A DNA stretch of 32,709 bases from an uncultured Oscillospiraceae bacterium (GTDB taxonomy: Bacteria > Bacillota > Clostridia > Oscillospirales > Oscillospiraceae), in contig CANQBA010000046.1 of NCBI GenBank assembly GCA_947589545.1, positions 1 through 32,709 on the forward strand, in the 5' to 3' direction. The notes under the pieces were generated by a model that searched no databases, was not told the origin of the DNA, and worked only from the letters and a program-made list of their open reading frames with translations. Positions 13,772 through 24,779 of this stretch are shown here, piece after piece. The stretch's first letter is position 1; every line of letters starts with the position of its first letter. Made by a program: the position numbers and the translations under genes.

Positions 13772-15457
13772 ATGAAAGAATCGTTCCTTTCCCGCGTATT
13801 CTCATCACCTAGGCTCGATTCGCGCATACACTCGGCAAACACGCAGAAAAGCGAAATGTGGCTGGGCTATTTCGCCGGACCTTGCTTTGTGTACATGGTC
13901 TACTATTCGGTTGCCGGTACATACCTGACTCAGTTCTACACCGATGTTCTGGGCCTTGCAGGCATCTTCCTGACGCTGATGCCGGTGTTCTCCAAGGTTT
14001 TCGACGCCATCACAAACATCATCATGGGCCGCATTATTGACCGCACGCGCACAAAGCAGGGTAAGGCCCGTCCTTGGGTGGCCATCTCCGGTGTGCTGAT
14101 GGCGATCACGGGCATCCTCCTTTATACGATTCCCACGGCCAACTACACCGTGCAGATCGTGTGGATCGTTGTGAGCTACAACCTGTTCTTTGCTCTTGCG
14201 TTCACCATTTATAATATGTCTCACGCGTTAATGGTCCCGCTCTCCACCCGCAACACCAAGCAGCGCGACGGTCTTGCCATGATGACCAGTGCCGGTATGA
14301 ACATGATTCCCGGCCTTCTTGTCACCATTATTCTCCCCGTGATCATCCGTATGGTGGGCGTGGGTTCCGCCGCCCAGGGACGTTGGATCGGGTTCATGTC
14401 CGTCATATCCATCCTGGCCATCCCCGGCACACTGGTTGAGTATTACTTCACCAAGGAGCGTGTCACTGAGGACAGCCAAGCCTCCAAGGCCGAAGAAGAC
14501 GCGGTTGTATCCATGTCAAAACAACTCAAGGCGTGCTTCTCCAACAAGTACTGGCTTATCATCATGGGTTTTACCCTTATCTACAACATTCTGAATATCC
14601 TCCAGACAAACATCATGCCCTACTATGCCAACTGGGTCCTCTCCAACTCCGTGGCCGGCGGTACGAACCTCCAGGTGCTCATCAACGCCGTGGGGCAGGC
14701 GCCGCTGGGATTTGGAATCTTTCTCCTTTGGCCGCTGGTCCGCAAGTTTGGCAAGCGCCGGGTCATGATGACCGGGTTCCTCATTGCTGCCCTGGGATGC
14801 CTTGGCATCATGCTGAACTCCCGGCCTGAGAGCTTTGGCATTGTTATTGGGCTTCTGCTTGTCCGTTCCCTTGGCGCTATTCCCACCTATGCTATGGCTG
14901 CGCAGCTTGCAGAATCACTTGACCATATCGAGTATGTCAACGGTTTCAGGGCTGACGGTTTTTCCGCCTCAGTCTATGCAATCATCATTACTGTGACTGC
15001 CGGCATCGGACAGTCCATCATCCTTGGCGGAGTCAGCCTATTCGGGTATATTGCCCCTGAAGGCGGCGTGGACCAAGTCATTGAACAGCCTTCCGCTGTC
15101 AAGTGGTTTTTCATTGCGTGCTTCGTGGGTGTTCCGATGGTGGGCTACATCATCGGCTCCATTCTCCAGCTTTTCTTCAACGTGGAGGACAAAATGCCGG
15201 AGATCCAGGCGGAGATTGTGAACCGCCGCCGCGCCGCGTGTGAGGCGAGAGGCGAGGTCTACATCTCCCCGGAGGAAAAGGCCGCCATTGAGCAAGCCGA
15301 GCAGGAGAAAATCTCCGAGGCCAAGCGTATCGAGGAGCTAAAGGCATTCTGCGCCAAGAAGGGCCTGGACTTTGAAACCGAGGAAGCAAAATATCAGGCG
15401 AAATTAGCTGCGCAAAGAGCAAAAGCCGAGGCAAAGGCGAGCAAAAAGAAGAAATAA
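13772..15457 (+). CDS. GPH-family sugar:cation symporter
   Basis: This 561-residue membrane protein has about 12 hydrophobic segments and the MFS_2/GPH layout. An N-terminal GYFAGPCFVYMVYYSVAGTY helix is followed by the signature MGRIIDRTRTKQGKARPW, with its conserved Asp and Arg, after helix 2. It takes up glycosides, pentosides, hexuronides or oligosaccharides with H+ or Na+. The C-terminal extension after about residue 480 is charged, coiled and Lys/Ala-rich (EAKYQAKLAAQRAKAEAKAS), longer than in typical members. ATG at 13772 follows GAGGAGGA. It is the first gene of the glycan operon and a hairpin lies right behind it. Confidence 0.9.
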   Translation: MKESFLSRVFSSPRLDSRIHSANTQKSEMWLGYFAGPCFVYMVYYSVAGTYLTQFYTDVLGLAGIFLTLMPVFSKVFDAITNIIMGRIIDRTRTKQGKARPWVAISGVLMAITGILLYTIPTANYTVQIVWIVVSYNLFFALAFTIYNMSHALMVPLSTRNTKQRDGLAMMTSAGMNMIPGLLVTIILPVIIRMVGVGSAAQGRWIGFMSVISILAIPGTLVEYYFTKERVTEDSQASKAEEDAVVSMSKQLKACFSNKYWLIIMGFTLIYNILNILQTNIMPYYANWVLSNSVAGGTNLQVLINAVGQAPLGFGIFLLWPLVRKFGKRRVMMTGFLIAALGCLGIMLNSRPESFGIVIGLLLVRSLGAIPTYAMAAQLAESLDHIEYVNGFRADGFSASVYAIIITVTAGIGQSIILGGVSLFGYIAPEGGVDQVIEQPSAVKWFFIACFVGVPMVGYIIGSILQLFFNVEDKMPEIQAEIVNRRRAACEARGEVYISPEEKAAIEQAEQEKISEAKRIEELKAFCAKKGLDFETEEAKYQAKLAAQRAKAEAKASKKKK

Positions 15458-15466
15458 GATCATTTG

Positions 15467-15496
15467 AGGGCGGCGGCATCACACCGTCGCCCTTTT
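15467..15496 (+). terminator. Intra-operon hairpin after the symporter gene
   Basis: AGGGCGGCGG (15467-15476) pairs with CCGTCGCCCT (15484-15493) with one wobble, and TTTT follows. In mid-operon it may reduce downstream expression or stabilise the symporter mRNA. Confidence 0.6.
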
Positions 15497-15516
15497 AAAC
15501 GGAAGTTTGATTATAA

Positions 15517-16833
<1,317 letters not shown>

Positions 16834-16856
16834 AGCGGAAAGGAATGAACATACGC

Positions 16857-18305
16857 ATGAAACATCAGGCATTCAATCCCTACCTCCCCAGCTATGAGTA
16901 TGTCCCTGATGGTGAACCACGGGTGTTTGGTGACCGCCTATATATCTACGGCAGCCACGACCAATTTGGCGGCACGGATTTCTGCCTGAACGACTACGTC
17001 TGTTGGTCGGCACCCCTGACGGATCTCTCGGATTGGCGCTATGAGGGCGTGATCTATCGAAAGGATCAGGATCCCCGCAACAAAGATGGGAAGATGCACA
17101 TGTGCGCGCCGGACTGCGTACGGGGGCCGGACGGGCGCTATTACCTCTACTATCAGCTTCATGTCCTGACCTGCACCTGTGTGGCCGTGGCGGACAGTCC
17201 AGTTGGGCCTTTTGAATATTACGGCTGTGTGCAGCACCCGGACGGCACGCCCTGGGGCGAGAAGAAAGGCGACAGCTTTGCCTTCGACCCTGGCGTACTG
17301 GTGGACGATGACGGCAGAATCTATCTCTATGTGGGCAATTCGCCCGCCCCCGGCTTTTTCAAGACAGTCCTGAAGTTGCGAGGAAACCGCGTGGAGGAGG
17401 CGGTGTGCCTGGAACTGGAATCGGATATGATAACCGTCAAGGGCGGTGAGCATCCCATTGTCCCAGGCCCGGCACTGGCAAAAGGAACGGCATATGACGG
17501 CCACGGTTTCTTTGAGGCCAGCTCCATCCGCAAAATTGACAGGCATTATTACTTTGTCTATTCCTCCATTCTTAGCCATGAACTGTGTTACGCAGTCAGT
17601 GACAAGCCTACCGGGGACTTTCACTTCGGAGGAACGCTGGTGAGCATAGCCGACATCGGATATAGAGGCAACCCGACACCACTGAATTACACGGGCAACA
17701 CCCACGGCGGCATGGCAGAAATAAACGGTCAGTGGTATATCTTCTACCACCGCCAGACCAACAAAATGAAGTGCTGCCGTCAGGCGTGTGCGGAGAAGCT
17801 CACCATTGCGCCTGATGGCTCGATTCCTCAGGTCGAGGTCACATCCTGCGGCCTGAACGACGGGCCGCTGGCGGGAAAGGGCAGCTATGATGCCCGTATT
17901 GCTTGCAATCTCAGCGGCAAGGATGGTACATTCAAGAGTGATGATGCCCGCAAAAAGGATAAAAAGAATATTCACCCATACTTTACACAGAGCGGCACAG
18001 ATCGGGAGAAAAATGGTGACCAGTATATCGCAAATATGACGGATGGATGCTGGTGCGGGTTCAAGTATTTCTCCTTTGACGGAACAGAAAACACGCTGAC
18101 CGTCACCGTGCGCACAGGTGCTGTGGGAACCTTGCGGGTGTACACCGACCGTAATCTGCCGCCTGTGGCTTCCATATCTGTCGATCCATGCGATGGCTGG
18201 ACTGAGTTCTCGGGTAAACTGTCATTGCCTGGCGGAAACGCACCGCTGTATTTCGTTTATAGCGGTGACGGAAAGCTGGACTTCTCTGCGTTTGAGATTC
18301 GATAA
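16857..18305 (+). CDS. Glycoside hydrolase family 43 with C-terminal sugar-binding-like domain
   Basis: The 482-residue protein starts MKHQAFNPYLPSYEYVPDGE. The blade sequences VFGDRLYIYGSHD (candidate base Asp), CAPDCVRGPDGRYYLYY, FDPGVLVDDDGRIYLYVG and GHGFFEASSIRKID (candidate acid Glu) are those of the five-bladed GH43 propeller. About 130 C-terminal residues form a beta-rich region resembling a carbohydrate-binding module. GH43 enzymes include arabinofuranosidases and xylosidases. An alternative start at 16845 adds four residues (MNIR), but its ribosome site AAAGGA would abut the ATG. It is cytoplasmic by lack of a signal peptide and follows the GH1 gene by 23 bases. Confidence 0.88.
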   Translation: MKHQAFNPYLPSYEYVPDGEPRVFGDRLYIYGSHDQFGGTDFCLNDYVCWSAPLTDLSDWRYEGVIYRKDQDPRNKDGKMHMCAPDCVRGPDGRYYLYYQLHVLTCTCVAVADSPVGPFEYYGCVQHPDGTPWGEKKGDSFAFDPGVLVDDDGRIYLYVGNSPAPGFFKTVLKLRGNRVEEAVCLELESDMITVKGGEHPIVPGPALAKGTAYDGHGFFEASSIRKIDRHYYFVYSSILSHELCYAVSDKPTGDFHFGGTLVSIADIGYRGNPTPLNYTGNTHGGMAEINGQWYIFYHRQTNKMKCCRQACAEKLTIAPDGSIPQVEVTSCGLNDGPLAGKGSYDARIACNLSGKDGTFKSDDARKKDKKNIHPYFTQSGTDREKNGDQYIANMTDGCWCGFKYFSFDGTENTLTVTVRTGAVGTLRVYTDRNLPPVASISVDPCDGWTEFSGKLSLPGGNAPLYFVYSGDGKLDFSAFEIR

Positions 18306-18320
18306 GGGGGATAACCATTT

Positions 18321-20630
18321 ATGCAAAGACTGGATTTTTGTCATGGTTGGACGTTTTGTAAACAGGGACGTTCCGGCGCCGCTCCCGTTACCCTGCCCCA
18401 TGACGCTATGATCCATGAGGCGCGGGACGCCAAGAATCCCAGCGGCAGCGCACAGGCGTTCTTTCCCGGCGGGGCGTATGTCTATGAAAAGACCTTTACA
18501 GCGCCGGAGGGGTTTGAGAACGGGCATTTTGTGCTTGAATTCGAGGGCGTCTACAAGAACGCCAGAGTGTCTGTCAACGGGAAACCGGCAGGCGGCGCGG
18601 CGTATGGGTACATACCGTTCTTCATAAATCTCGACGGGCTTCTCAAGACCGGCGAGAATGTCATCCGCGTGGAGTGCGAGAACCGGGACCAGCCGGACTC
18701 CCGTTGGTACTCCGGCGCGGGGATCTACCGCCCAGCGTGGCTCTGGCAGGGACCGGCGGAGAGCATTGAGCCGGAGAGCGTGAAGATCGGCACCGTCACC
18801 GTCAATCCCGCCGTTATCCGCATTCAGTCACCTCAGCCCGTGACGGTTGAGGTGGAGGGAGTCAGCGGCCAAGGGACGGATTTTACCCTCACGGTCCCCA
18901 ACACCAAGCTGTGGAGCGCCGAGACGCCAAATCTCTATACCGCCCACGTCACCAGCGGCGCGGACAGCCAGGACATCCCCTTCGGTATCCGGCAGATCAC
19001 CTGGGGCAACAAGGGCCTCTACGTCAACGGCATCCCCACCCTCCTGCGGGGCGGCTGCGTCCACCACGACAGCGGCATCCTGGGTGCGGCCACCTATGAC
19101 GAGGCGGAGTACAGAAGGGTAAAGATGCTCAAGGAGGCGGGCTTCAACGCCATTCGCTCCTCCCACAACCCCTGCTCCCGCGCCCTGCTGGACGCCTGTG
19201 ACAAGCTGGGCGTGTACGTCATGGACGAGGCGTGGGATATGTGGTACAATCACAAGAACAAGTACGACTACGCCTCCCAGTGGCGGGAGAACTTCAAGTC
19301 CGACCTGCGGGCCATGGTGAGCCGGGACTACAACCATCCCAGCGTCATCCTCTATTCCATCGGCAACGAGGTCAGTGAACCCGCCAGAGACGAGGGCGTG
19401 GAGGCCGCACGGGAGATGGTGGCACTGCTCCATGAGGCCGACCCCACTCGGCCCGTCACCGGGGGCTTTAACCTGATGATCATCGCCTCAGCGAAGAAAG
19501 GCAAAGGTGTCTACGACGAGGAGGGCGGCGGCCGGGACGAGTCCGGCGACAAGGCCATGGCGGGGATGAACTCGACCCTTTTCAACATGGTCACCAACAT
19601 GGTGGGCACCGGCATGAACAAGTCCGCCAACTCCAAAAAGGCTGATGAGGCGGTGAGCCCAGTCATGGACGCGCTGGACATCTGCGGCTACAACTACGCC
19701 TCCGGGCGCTACCCCCTGGACGGCAAGCTCCACCCGGACCGGCTCATCTTCGGCAGCGAGACCTTCCCCCAGGACATTGCGAAGAACTGGGAGATGGTGA
19801 AGAAATACCCCTATCTCATCGGGGATTTCATGTGGACGGCCTGGGACTACCTGGGCGAAGCGGGCCTTGGAGCCTGGGGCTATACCCCGGACAGCAAGGG
19901 CTTCAACAAGCCCTATCCTTGGCTGCTGGCGGACACCGGGGCTATGGACATACTGGGCGACCCCAACGGGGAGCTGTTTCTGGCACAGGCCGCCTGGGGG
20001 CAGCTGGACGCGCCCAAGATTGCCGTTCAGCCCATCAACCACGACACCAAGCCCGCCAAAATGGTCTGGCGCGGCACCAACGCCATCCCCTCCTGGAGCT
20101 GGCAGGGGTGCGAGGGGAGGAAAGCTGTTATTGAGGTCTATACGAATCAGCCTACGGTAGAGCTGTTTCAGGACGGCAAGTGCCTTGGCAGGAAGAAAAC
20201 AAAGCTCTGCAAGGCGGTGTTCAACACGGCCTTTCACCCCGGCAGGCTGGACGCGGTCAGCTACGATGCCTCCGGGCGGGAGATGGGGCGAAGTGTTCTC
20301 ACCTCCGCTGACGGGGCCTTGCGGCTTACTGTCGCCCCAGAGGTTCCGGAGGCTGGAACCGGCGAGATCGTATACATCCCCGTGTCCGTCACCGACGCGG
20401 ACGGCGTGGTGGAGTCCAACGCGGACATTGCCGTTGCCGTCACCGTGGAGGGCGGCGAGCTTCTGGCTTTCGGCTCCGCCAACCCCCGGACGGAGGAGCG
20501 GTTTGACGCGGGGAAATACACCACCTACTACGGAAAGGCCCTGGCCGTCGTCCGCATGGGCGCGGGCGATTTGACGGTCACCGCCTCCAACGAAAAAATG
20601 AGCGCAAGCGCCGTTATCAAGCACAAGTGA
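18321..20630 (+). CDS. Glycoside hydrolase family 2 (beta-galactosidase-like)
   Basis: The 769-residue enzyme has an N-terminal sugar-binding domain (YVYEKTFTAPEGFENGHFVL, GVYKNARVSVNG), an immunoglobulin-like domain (FGIRQITW), a TIM barrel and a C-terminal beta domain with an Ig-like DUF4982 pattern (VELFQDGKCLGRKK). Barrel motifs are RGGCVHHDSGILGAA, RSSHNPCSRALLDACDKLG, acid/base Glu350 in YSIGNEVSEP and nucleophile Glu480 in FGSETFP. It belongs to the short GH2 type of gut bacteria acting on beta-galactosides or related linkages. The gene starts 15 bases after the GH43 stop with GGGGGA upstream. No signal peptide. Confidence 0.9.
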   Translation: MQRLDFCHGWTFCKQGRSGAAPVTLPHDAMIHEARDAKNPSGSAQAFFPGGAYVYEKTFTAPEGFENGHFVLEFEGVYKNARVSVNGKPAGGAAYGYIPFFINLDGLLKTGENVIRVECENRDQPDSRWYSGAGIYRPAWLWQGPAESIEPESVKIGTVTVNPAVIRIQSPQPVTVEVEGVSGQGTDFTLTVPNTKLWSAETPNLYTAHVTSGADSQDIPFGIRQITWGNKGLYVNGIPTLLRGGCVHHDSGILGAATYDEAEYRRVKMLKEAGFNAIRSSHNPCSRALLDACDKLGVYVMDEAWDMWYNHKNKYDYASQWRENFKSDLRAMVSRDYNHPSVILYSIGNEVSEPARDEGVEAAREMVALLHEADPTRPVTGGFNLMIIASAKKGKGVYDEEGGGRDESGDKAMAGMNSTLFNMVTNMVGTGMNKSANSKKADEAVSPVMDALDICGYNYASGRYPLDGKLHPDRLIFGSETFPQDIAKNWEMVKKYPYLIGDFMWTAWDYLGEAGLGAWGYTPDSKGFNKPYPWLLADTGAMDILGDPNGELFLAQAAWGQLDAPKIAVQPINHDTKPAKMVWRGTNAIPSWSWQGCEGRKAVIEVYTNQPTVELFQDGKCLGRKKTKLCKAVFNTAFHPGRLDAVSYDASGREMGRSVLTSADGALRLTVAPEVPEAGTGEIVYIPVSVTDADGVVESNADIAVAVTVEGGELLAFGSANPRTEERFDAGKYTTYYGKALAVVRMGAGDLTVTASNEKMSASAVIKHK

Positions 20631-20638
20631 GGTGTCAT

Positions 20639-23152
20639 ATGAAAGCAAACCATTTGAGAACGGAATATCTTGAAAACCCCATCGGTTTGGGAAATTCCCG
20701 GCCCCGCTTTTCCTGGCACTGTGAGGGCGGCGTCACCCAGACGGCCTATCAGATCACGGCGGCGCGGGACGGCGAGGCGGTTTGGGACACCGGGAAGGTC
20801 GCTTCCTCCCGCATGACCCACATTCCGTATGAGGGCGAAGCCCTTCACAGCCGGGACCGGGTGGAGTGAACCGTCACCCTCTGGGATGAAAACGGTGTCC
20901 CCGGTGAGTCAATGAGCGCGTCCTTTGAGCTGGGACTTCTGGAATCCATCGACTGGAGTGCCCAATGGATTAGCGGCATCGTCGCGCCCAAAAAGGGCAG
21001 GAGATACCCGGTGGACTGCTTCAAAAAGGAGTTTTCCGCGAAAAAGAGCGTAAAACGGGCGCGGCTCTACGCCACGGCCAGGGGCGTTTACGACGTCACC
21101 CTCAACGGCACGCGGCTTGCGGATCACGTTTTAGCCCCTGGCATCACGGACTACCGCAAGCGGATACAGGTCCAGACCTACGATGTGACGGCGCTGATGG
21201 CGGAGAGCAACGCTCTTGAGCTCCGGCTGGCTGACGGCTGGTTCCGAGGCAGCTCGGCGGCCTACGGGGTGGTGGATGTCTACGGACGGCAGACCAGCGT
21301 GATCGCGCAGTTGGAGATCACCTATGAGGATGGAACCACCGAAACTGTGATTACCGACGAGACATGGAGTTGGTCTAACGACGGACCCATCCGGTTCGCC
21401 GACCTGAAGGACGGCGAGGTGTACGACACCCGGATGACACCCACTTATCTGGGGAGCGCCAAGGTAGTCGAGGGGCCGAAGGGCGTGGAGCTTTGCGCCT
21501 CCGATAACGTCCCCGTCCGGGAGCACGAGCGGTTTGTCCCCACCAGAGATGATCAAATTTTGGACTTCGGGCAGAATATTGCGGGGTATCTTGAATTCAC
21601 CGTGAAGGGGCGGCCCGGACAGATGTTCACCCTCCGCATGGGCGAGGTGGTGCGCGACGGCCATGTGGACCTCTCCGGCATCCAGGAGCGCAAGCCCGTG
21701 GGCGGCTGGACCCAGACGGCCTTGCTGAAAAAGCTCCTGACGGGCAAGACCCCCGGCGAGACGGTGGGGACGCCTTTGCAGGAAATACGCTTCACCTGCT
21801 CCGGCAGTGTGGACCGGTATAAAACCAGCTTTGCCGTGTTCGGCTTTCGGTACGCGGAGATCATCGGCGAGGCGGACTTTGAGAATATTTCCGCAATCGC
21901 TGTGTACTCGGACATGGAGCGGACAGGCAACTTCCAATGCTCCGATGAGCGTGTTAACCGCCTCCTGGAGAACACTCTCTGGAGCATGAAGGGCAACTTC
22001 CTGGATATCCCCACCGACTGCCCCACAAGGGAGCGGCTGGGCTGGACCGGGGACGCGCAAATCTTCTTTGACACCGGCGCCTATCTCATGGACACCGCCG
22101 CCTTCTTCCGCAAGTGGCTCCGAGACATGAGAGACTCCCAGTACAAAAACGGCCTTCTGCCGGCTGTGCTGCCATACGAGGGCGTGGAGATGATGTATAA
22201 GTCCACCGGCTCCTCCGCTGGCTGGGCGGATGCGGTGTATCTCATTCCCTGGCGGTACTATCTGCGGTACGGCGACAGGGAACTGCTGGAAAGCTGCTGG
22301 CCCATGATCCGCAAATTCGCGGAATATCTTTTAAAGAGCGTGGATAAGGACGGCCACTATGAGAAGGGCATCCATCTTGGCGAGTGGCTGGAGCCGGAGG
22401 AGTTCCGGGACCAGGTCTACGGGGCCCAGGCCAAGCACCCGGAGGAGTGTACGGCGTATCTTTATCTTGCCATGACCACCATGGCCGAGATCGCTGAGCT
22501 TTTGGAGCCGGAATATGCGGTCAAGCTCCGTCAGGCGGCGGAGAGGGCAAAATCTGTCTACCCGAAATACGCCGAGTTGGACACCGACCGGCAGGCCAAG
22601 TTGGTCCGGCCCCTGGCTCTGGGCCTCCTGGACGGGGAGACGAAGAAGAACGCCCAGACACGGCTCAAAAAGGCGGTGGAGAATTACAACTACCGGGTGG
22701 GCACCGGCTTTCTCTCCACGCCGTTCCTGCTCCCGGTGCTGACGGAGGCGGGGGAGGCCGAGACGGCCTACAGGATGCTCCTGAACACCGAAAAACCAGG
22801 CTGGCTGGCGGAGGTGCTGGACGGGGCCACCACCATCTGGGAGAACTGGGAGGGCGATTTGAGCCAGAACCACTATTCCCCAGGCGCTGTGTGCCAGTGG
22901 CTTTTCGACACCTGCGCGGGCATCCGGGTGACCGGGAAGCGTAGCTTCCGTATTGCCCCCACCCCCGGTCCGGGCCTTGATCACGCATCGGCGGAATACC
23001 TGAGTCCCTATGGCCCGGTCAGCTCCGGCTGGGAGCGGACAGAGAGCGGCATACATTACAAAATCACCGTCCCCGCCAACTGCACGGCAACGATTTGCGT
23101 CGGCGGCAGGACGGAGACGGTGACAGCGGGGGTGTACGAGTATGACGTATAA
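20639..23152 (+). pseudogene. GH78 alpha-L-rhamnosidase interrupted by one in-frame TGA
   Basis: Reading from ATG 20639 gives an N-terminal domain typical of GH78 (HLRTEYLENPIGLGNSRPRF, SWHCEGGVTQTAYQITAARD). A TGA at 20867-20869 interrupts it at codon 77. The same frame continues as TVTLWDENGVPGES with no other stop to 23150. Family members have Trp or a similar residue here (RVEW-TVTLWDENG), so a TGG-to-TGA change is the simplest reading. All catalytic features are intact: PTDCPTRERLGWTGDAQIF, TIWENWEGDL. The full length would be 837 residues. Re-initiation at ATG 20912 could give a 746-residue protein lacking the first 91 residues. It releases terminal rhamnose. It overlaps the next gene by 11 bases. 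Confidence 0.85.
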
Positions 23153-24206
23153 CAGAATATATCCCGGCAAGCCCTGGCTGGATACCGCAGGCATACCCAT
23201 CCAGGCCCACGGCTTCTCCGTCTTCTGGAATGAGGAGAAAAAGCTGTGGTACTGGTACGGCGAGAACAAGGAAAAGACCATGGGCGGCAAAAAGAACACC
23301 GTCTGGCACTGGGGCGTGCGGCTCTACACATCCCCGGACCTGATGAACTGGACGGACCGGGGGCTCATCATCCCGCCGGAGCCCCAGGACCTGACAAGTC
23401 CGCTCCACCCCACCTACTGCATGGACCGGCCTCACATCCTCTACTGCAAGAAGACCGGGAAATATGTGGCGTGGCTGAAGATCATGGGCAGTGAGGTCAG
23501 CCAGTTCATGTCCGTGCTGACGGCGGACAAATTCGAGGGGCCCTACACCTTCGCCCGCAGAATCTACAAGCCCCTGGACATGGACACCGGCGACTTCTGC
23601 CTCCACGCCGACCCCGACGGCAAAGCCTACATATGGTTCGAGCGGCCACATTTCCAGCTCATCTGCGCCGACCTCACCGACGATTACACCGGCGTGACGG
23701 GCAAGTACAGCGTCCACTACGACGGCCTCCTGCCCCCGCTGACACGGGAGGCGCCCACCTATTTTGAGCGTGACGGCAAGCGGTATCTCTTTACCAGCGG
23801 TACCAGCGGGTACTACCCTAACCCCTCCAAGGTCTGCGTCTTCACGGACCCCCACGGGGAATACCGGGACCTGGGTGACCCGTTCATTGGGGATAAGAGC
23901 AACACCAGCTTTTCCTCCCAGATCACATCGGTCATTCAAATCCCCGGTACAGATCGTTATATCGCCTGCGCCGACAGGTGGATGCCCCAGTGGTATGTGA
24001 AACCCATGGCGAAGCAGATCATAGCCGGTATGGAGCGCCACTTCAAGGACTACAAGCCGGACACAACTCCCCGCCCGGTGACGCCCCTTCCCGGCACGCT
24101 CCAAACCCACCCGGAAAACACCGCCGCGTCCCGCTACGTCTGGCTGCCCATAGAGTGGCAGGGCGAGAAGCCCGTCATTCGATGGGTGGATGAGTGGAAA
24201 CCGTAA
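23142..24206 (+). CDS. GH43-like enzyme, resembling exo-beta-1,3-galactanase subfamily
   Basis: The 354-residue five-bladed propeller protein has blade motifs AHGFSVFWNEEKKLWYWYGE, YTSPDLMNWTDRG, MDRPHILYCKKTGKYVAW, LHADPDGKAYIWF and REAPTYFERDGKRYLFTSG. The last of these (E-A-P-T-Y-F, then a T-S-G turn) resembles the GH43_24 type of exo-beta-1,3-galactanases, in which the Glu is the acid. The assignment is from motif memory and is not certain; other GH43 or GH117-like subgroups are possible. It is the last gene of the operon, overlaps the rhamnosidase by 11 bases, and is followed by a strong terminator. No signal peptide. Confidence 0.75.
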   Translation: MTYNRIYPGKPWLDTAGIPIQAHGFSVFWNEEKKLWYWYGENKEKTMGGKKNTVWHWGVRLYTSPDLMNWTDRGLIIPPEPQDLTSPLHPTYCMDRPHILYCKKTGKYVAWLKIMGSEVSQFMSVLTADKFEGPYTFARRIYKPLDMDTGDFCLHADPDGKAYIWFERPHFQLICADLTDDYTGVTGKYSVHYDGLLPPLTREAPTYFERDGKRYLFTSGTSGYYPNPSKVCVFTDPHGEYRDLGDPFIGDKSNTSFSSQITSVIQIPGTDRYIACADRWMPQWYVKPMAKQIIAGMERHFKDYKPDTTPRPVTPLPGTLQTHPENTAASRYVWLPIEWQGEKPVIRWVDEWKP

Positions 24207-24220
24207 CACTGAGAAACAAA

Positions 24221-24267
24221 TTTACGCCACATTTCCGCAGGAAGTGTGGCGTAAACCTCTTTTTTTG
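24221..24267 (+). terminator. Terminator of the glycan operon
   Basis: TTTACGCCACA (24221-24231) pairs with TGTGGCGTAAA (24245-24255) and the stem extends inward through TTCC/GGAA. Seven T at 24261-24267 end it. Confidence 0.92.
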
Positions 24268-24345
24268 AAGAAAGTTGCCCTGTGGGTGCAGAATCGAAAA
24301 TCCATCCTTCGGATGCGGAGAGGCGTTTGTCCGGGAACCGGCTGA

Positions 24346-24588
24346 GGACCCGGAAAAGCCGCAGAAAGCTTTGCGCGGAGAGAAAATGGCCACGAGCATT
24401 CTTTTCACAGACCCGGCAGACACGGCTTTAACGCGGACCCCAATACGATCGCCGACTTGCTTCAGAGATGCGGTCATATTCTCCATCACGGAGAAACCGA
24501 CCCGGAGACTGTCGGCGCTGGGCTGACTGATGATGAAAAGGAGCAGCTAAAGGCATTATTGCATAAAGTTTTGAATGGTCTTGAGTAA
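24346..24588 (+). pseudogene. C-terminal remnant of an unidentified protein with a His-rich tail
   Basis: A frame without a start begins after a stop at 24343-24345 and runs to TAA 24586-24588. It contains ENGHEHSFHRPGRHGFNADP, NTIADLLQRCGHILHHGE and LTDDEKEQLKALLHKVLNGL. The last part looks like the final helix of a MarR/PadR-type regulator, but this is weak. The 5' part is gone, probably replaced when the glycan operon arrived; the operon terminator lies 79 bases upstream. Confidence 0.45.
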
Positions 24589-24620
24589 GCCGCGCGAGAA
24601 AAGGCTCAAGACAATATAAG

Positions 24621-24668
24621 AAGAACCGATGACAAGTGAGAAATCACAAGTCATCGGTTCTTCTTTTT
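24621..24668 (+). terminator. Strong terminator
   Basis: AAGAACCGATGAC (24621-24633) pairs with GTCATCGGTTCTT (24650-24662), with an inner TGA/TCA pairing and five T after it. It follows the remnant gene. Confidence 0.85.
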
Positions 24669-24779
24669 CCCCCAGGAATGTCCGTACTGCAAAAAAATAA
24701 GTCAGCCTGCAACGCGGCTCAATCAGAGATAAGCGAATATGCCATTTCTACGCTGGCAATCAATCTTTTGTATTAAAAA

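Noticed and set aside
20867-20869. TGA read as tryptophan (alternative code) or selenocysteine
   Set aside because: Many other genes here end in TGA at the expected place, and no SECIS-like hairpin or Sec context was evident. A point mutation or base error is simpler.
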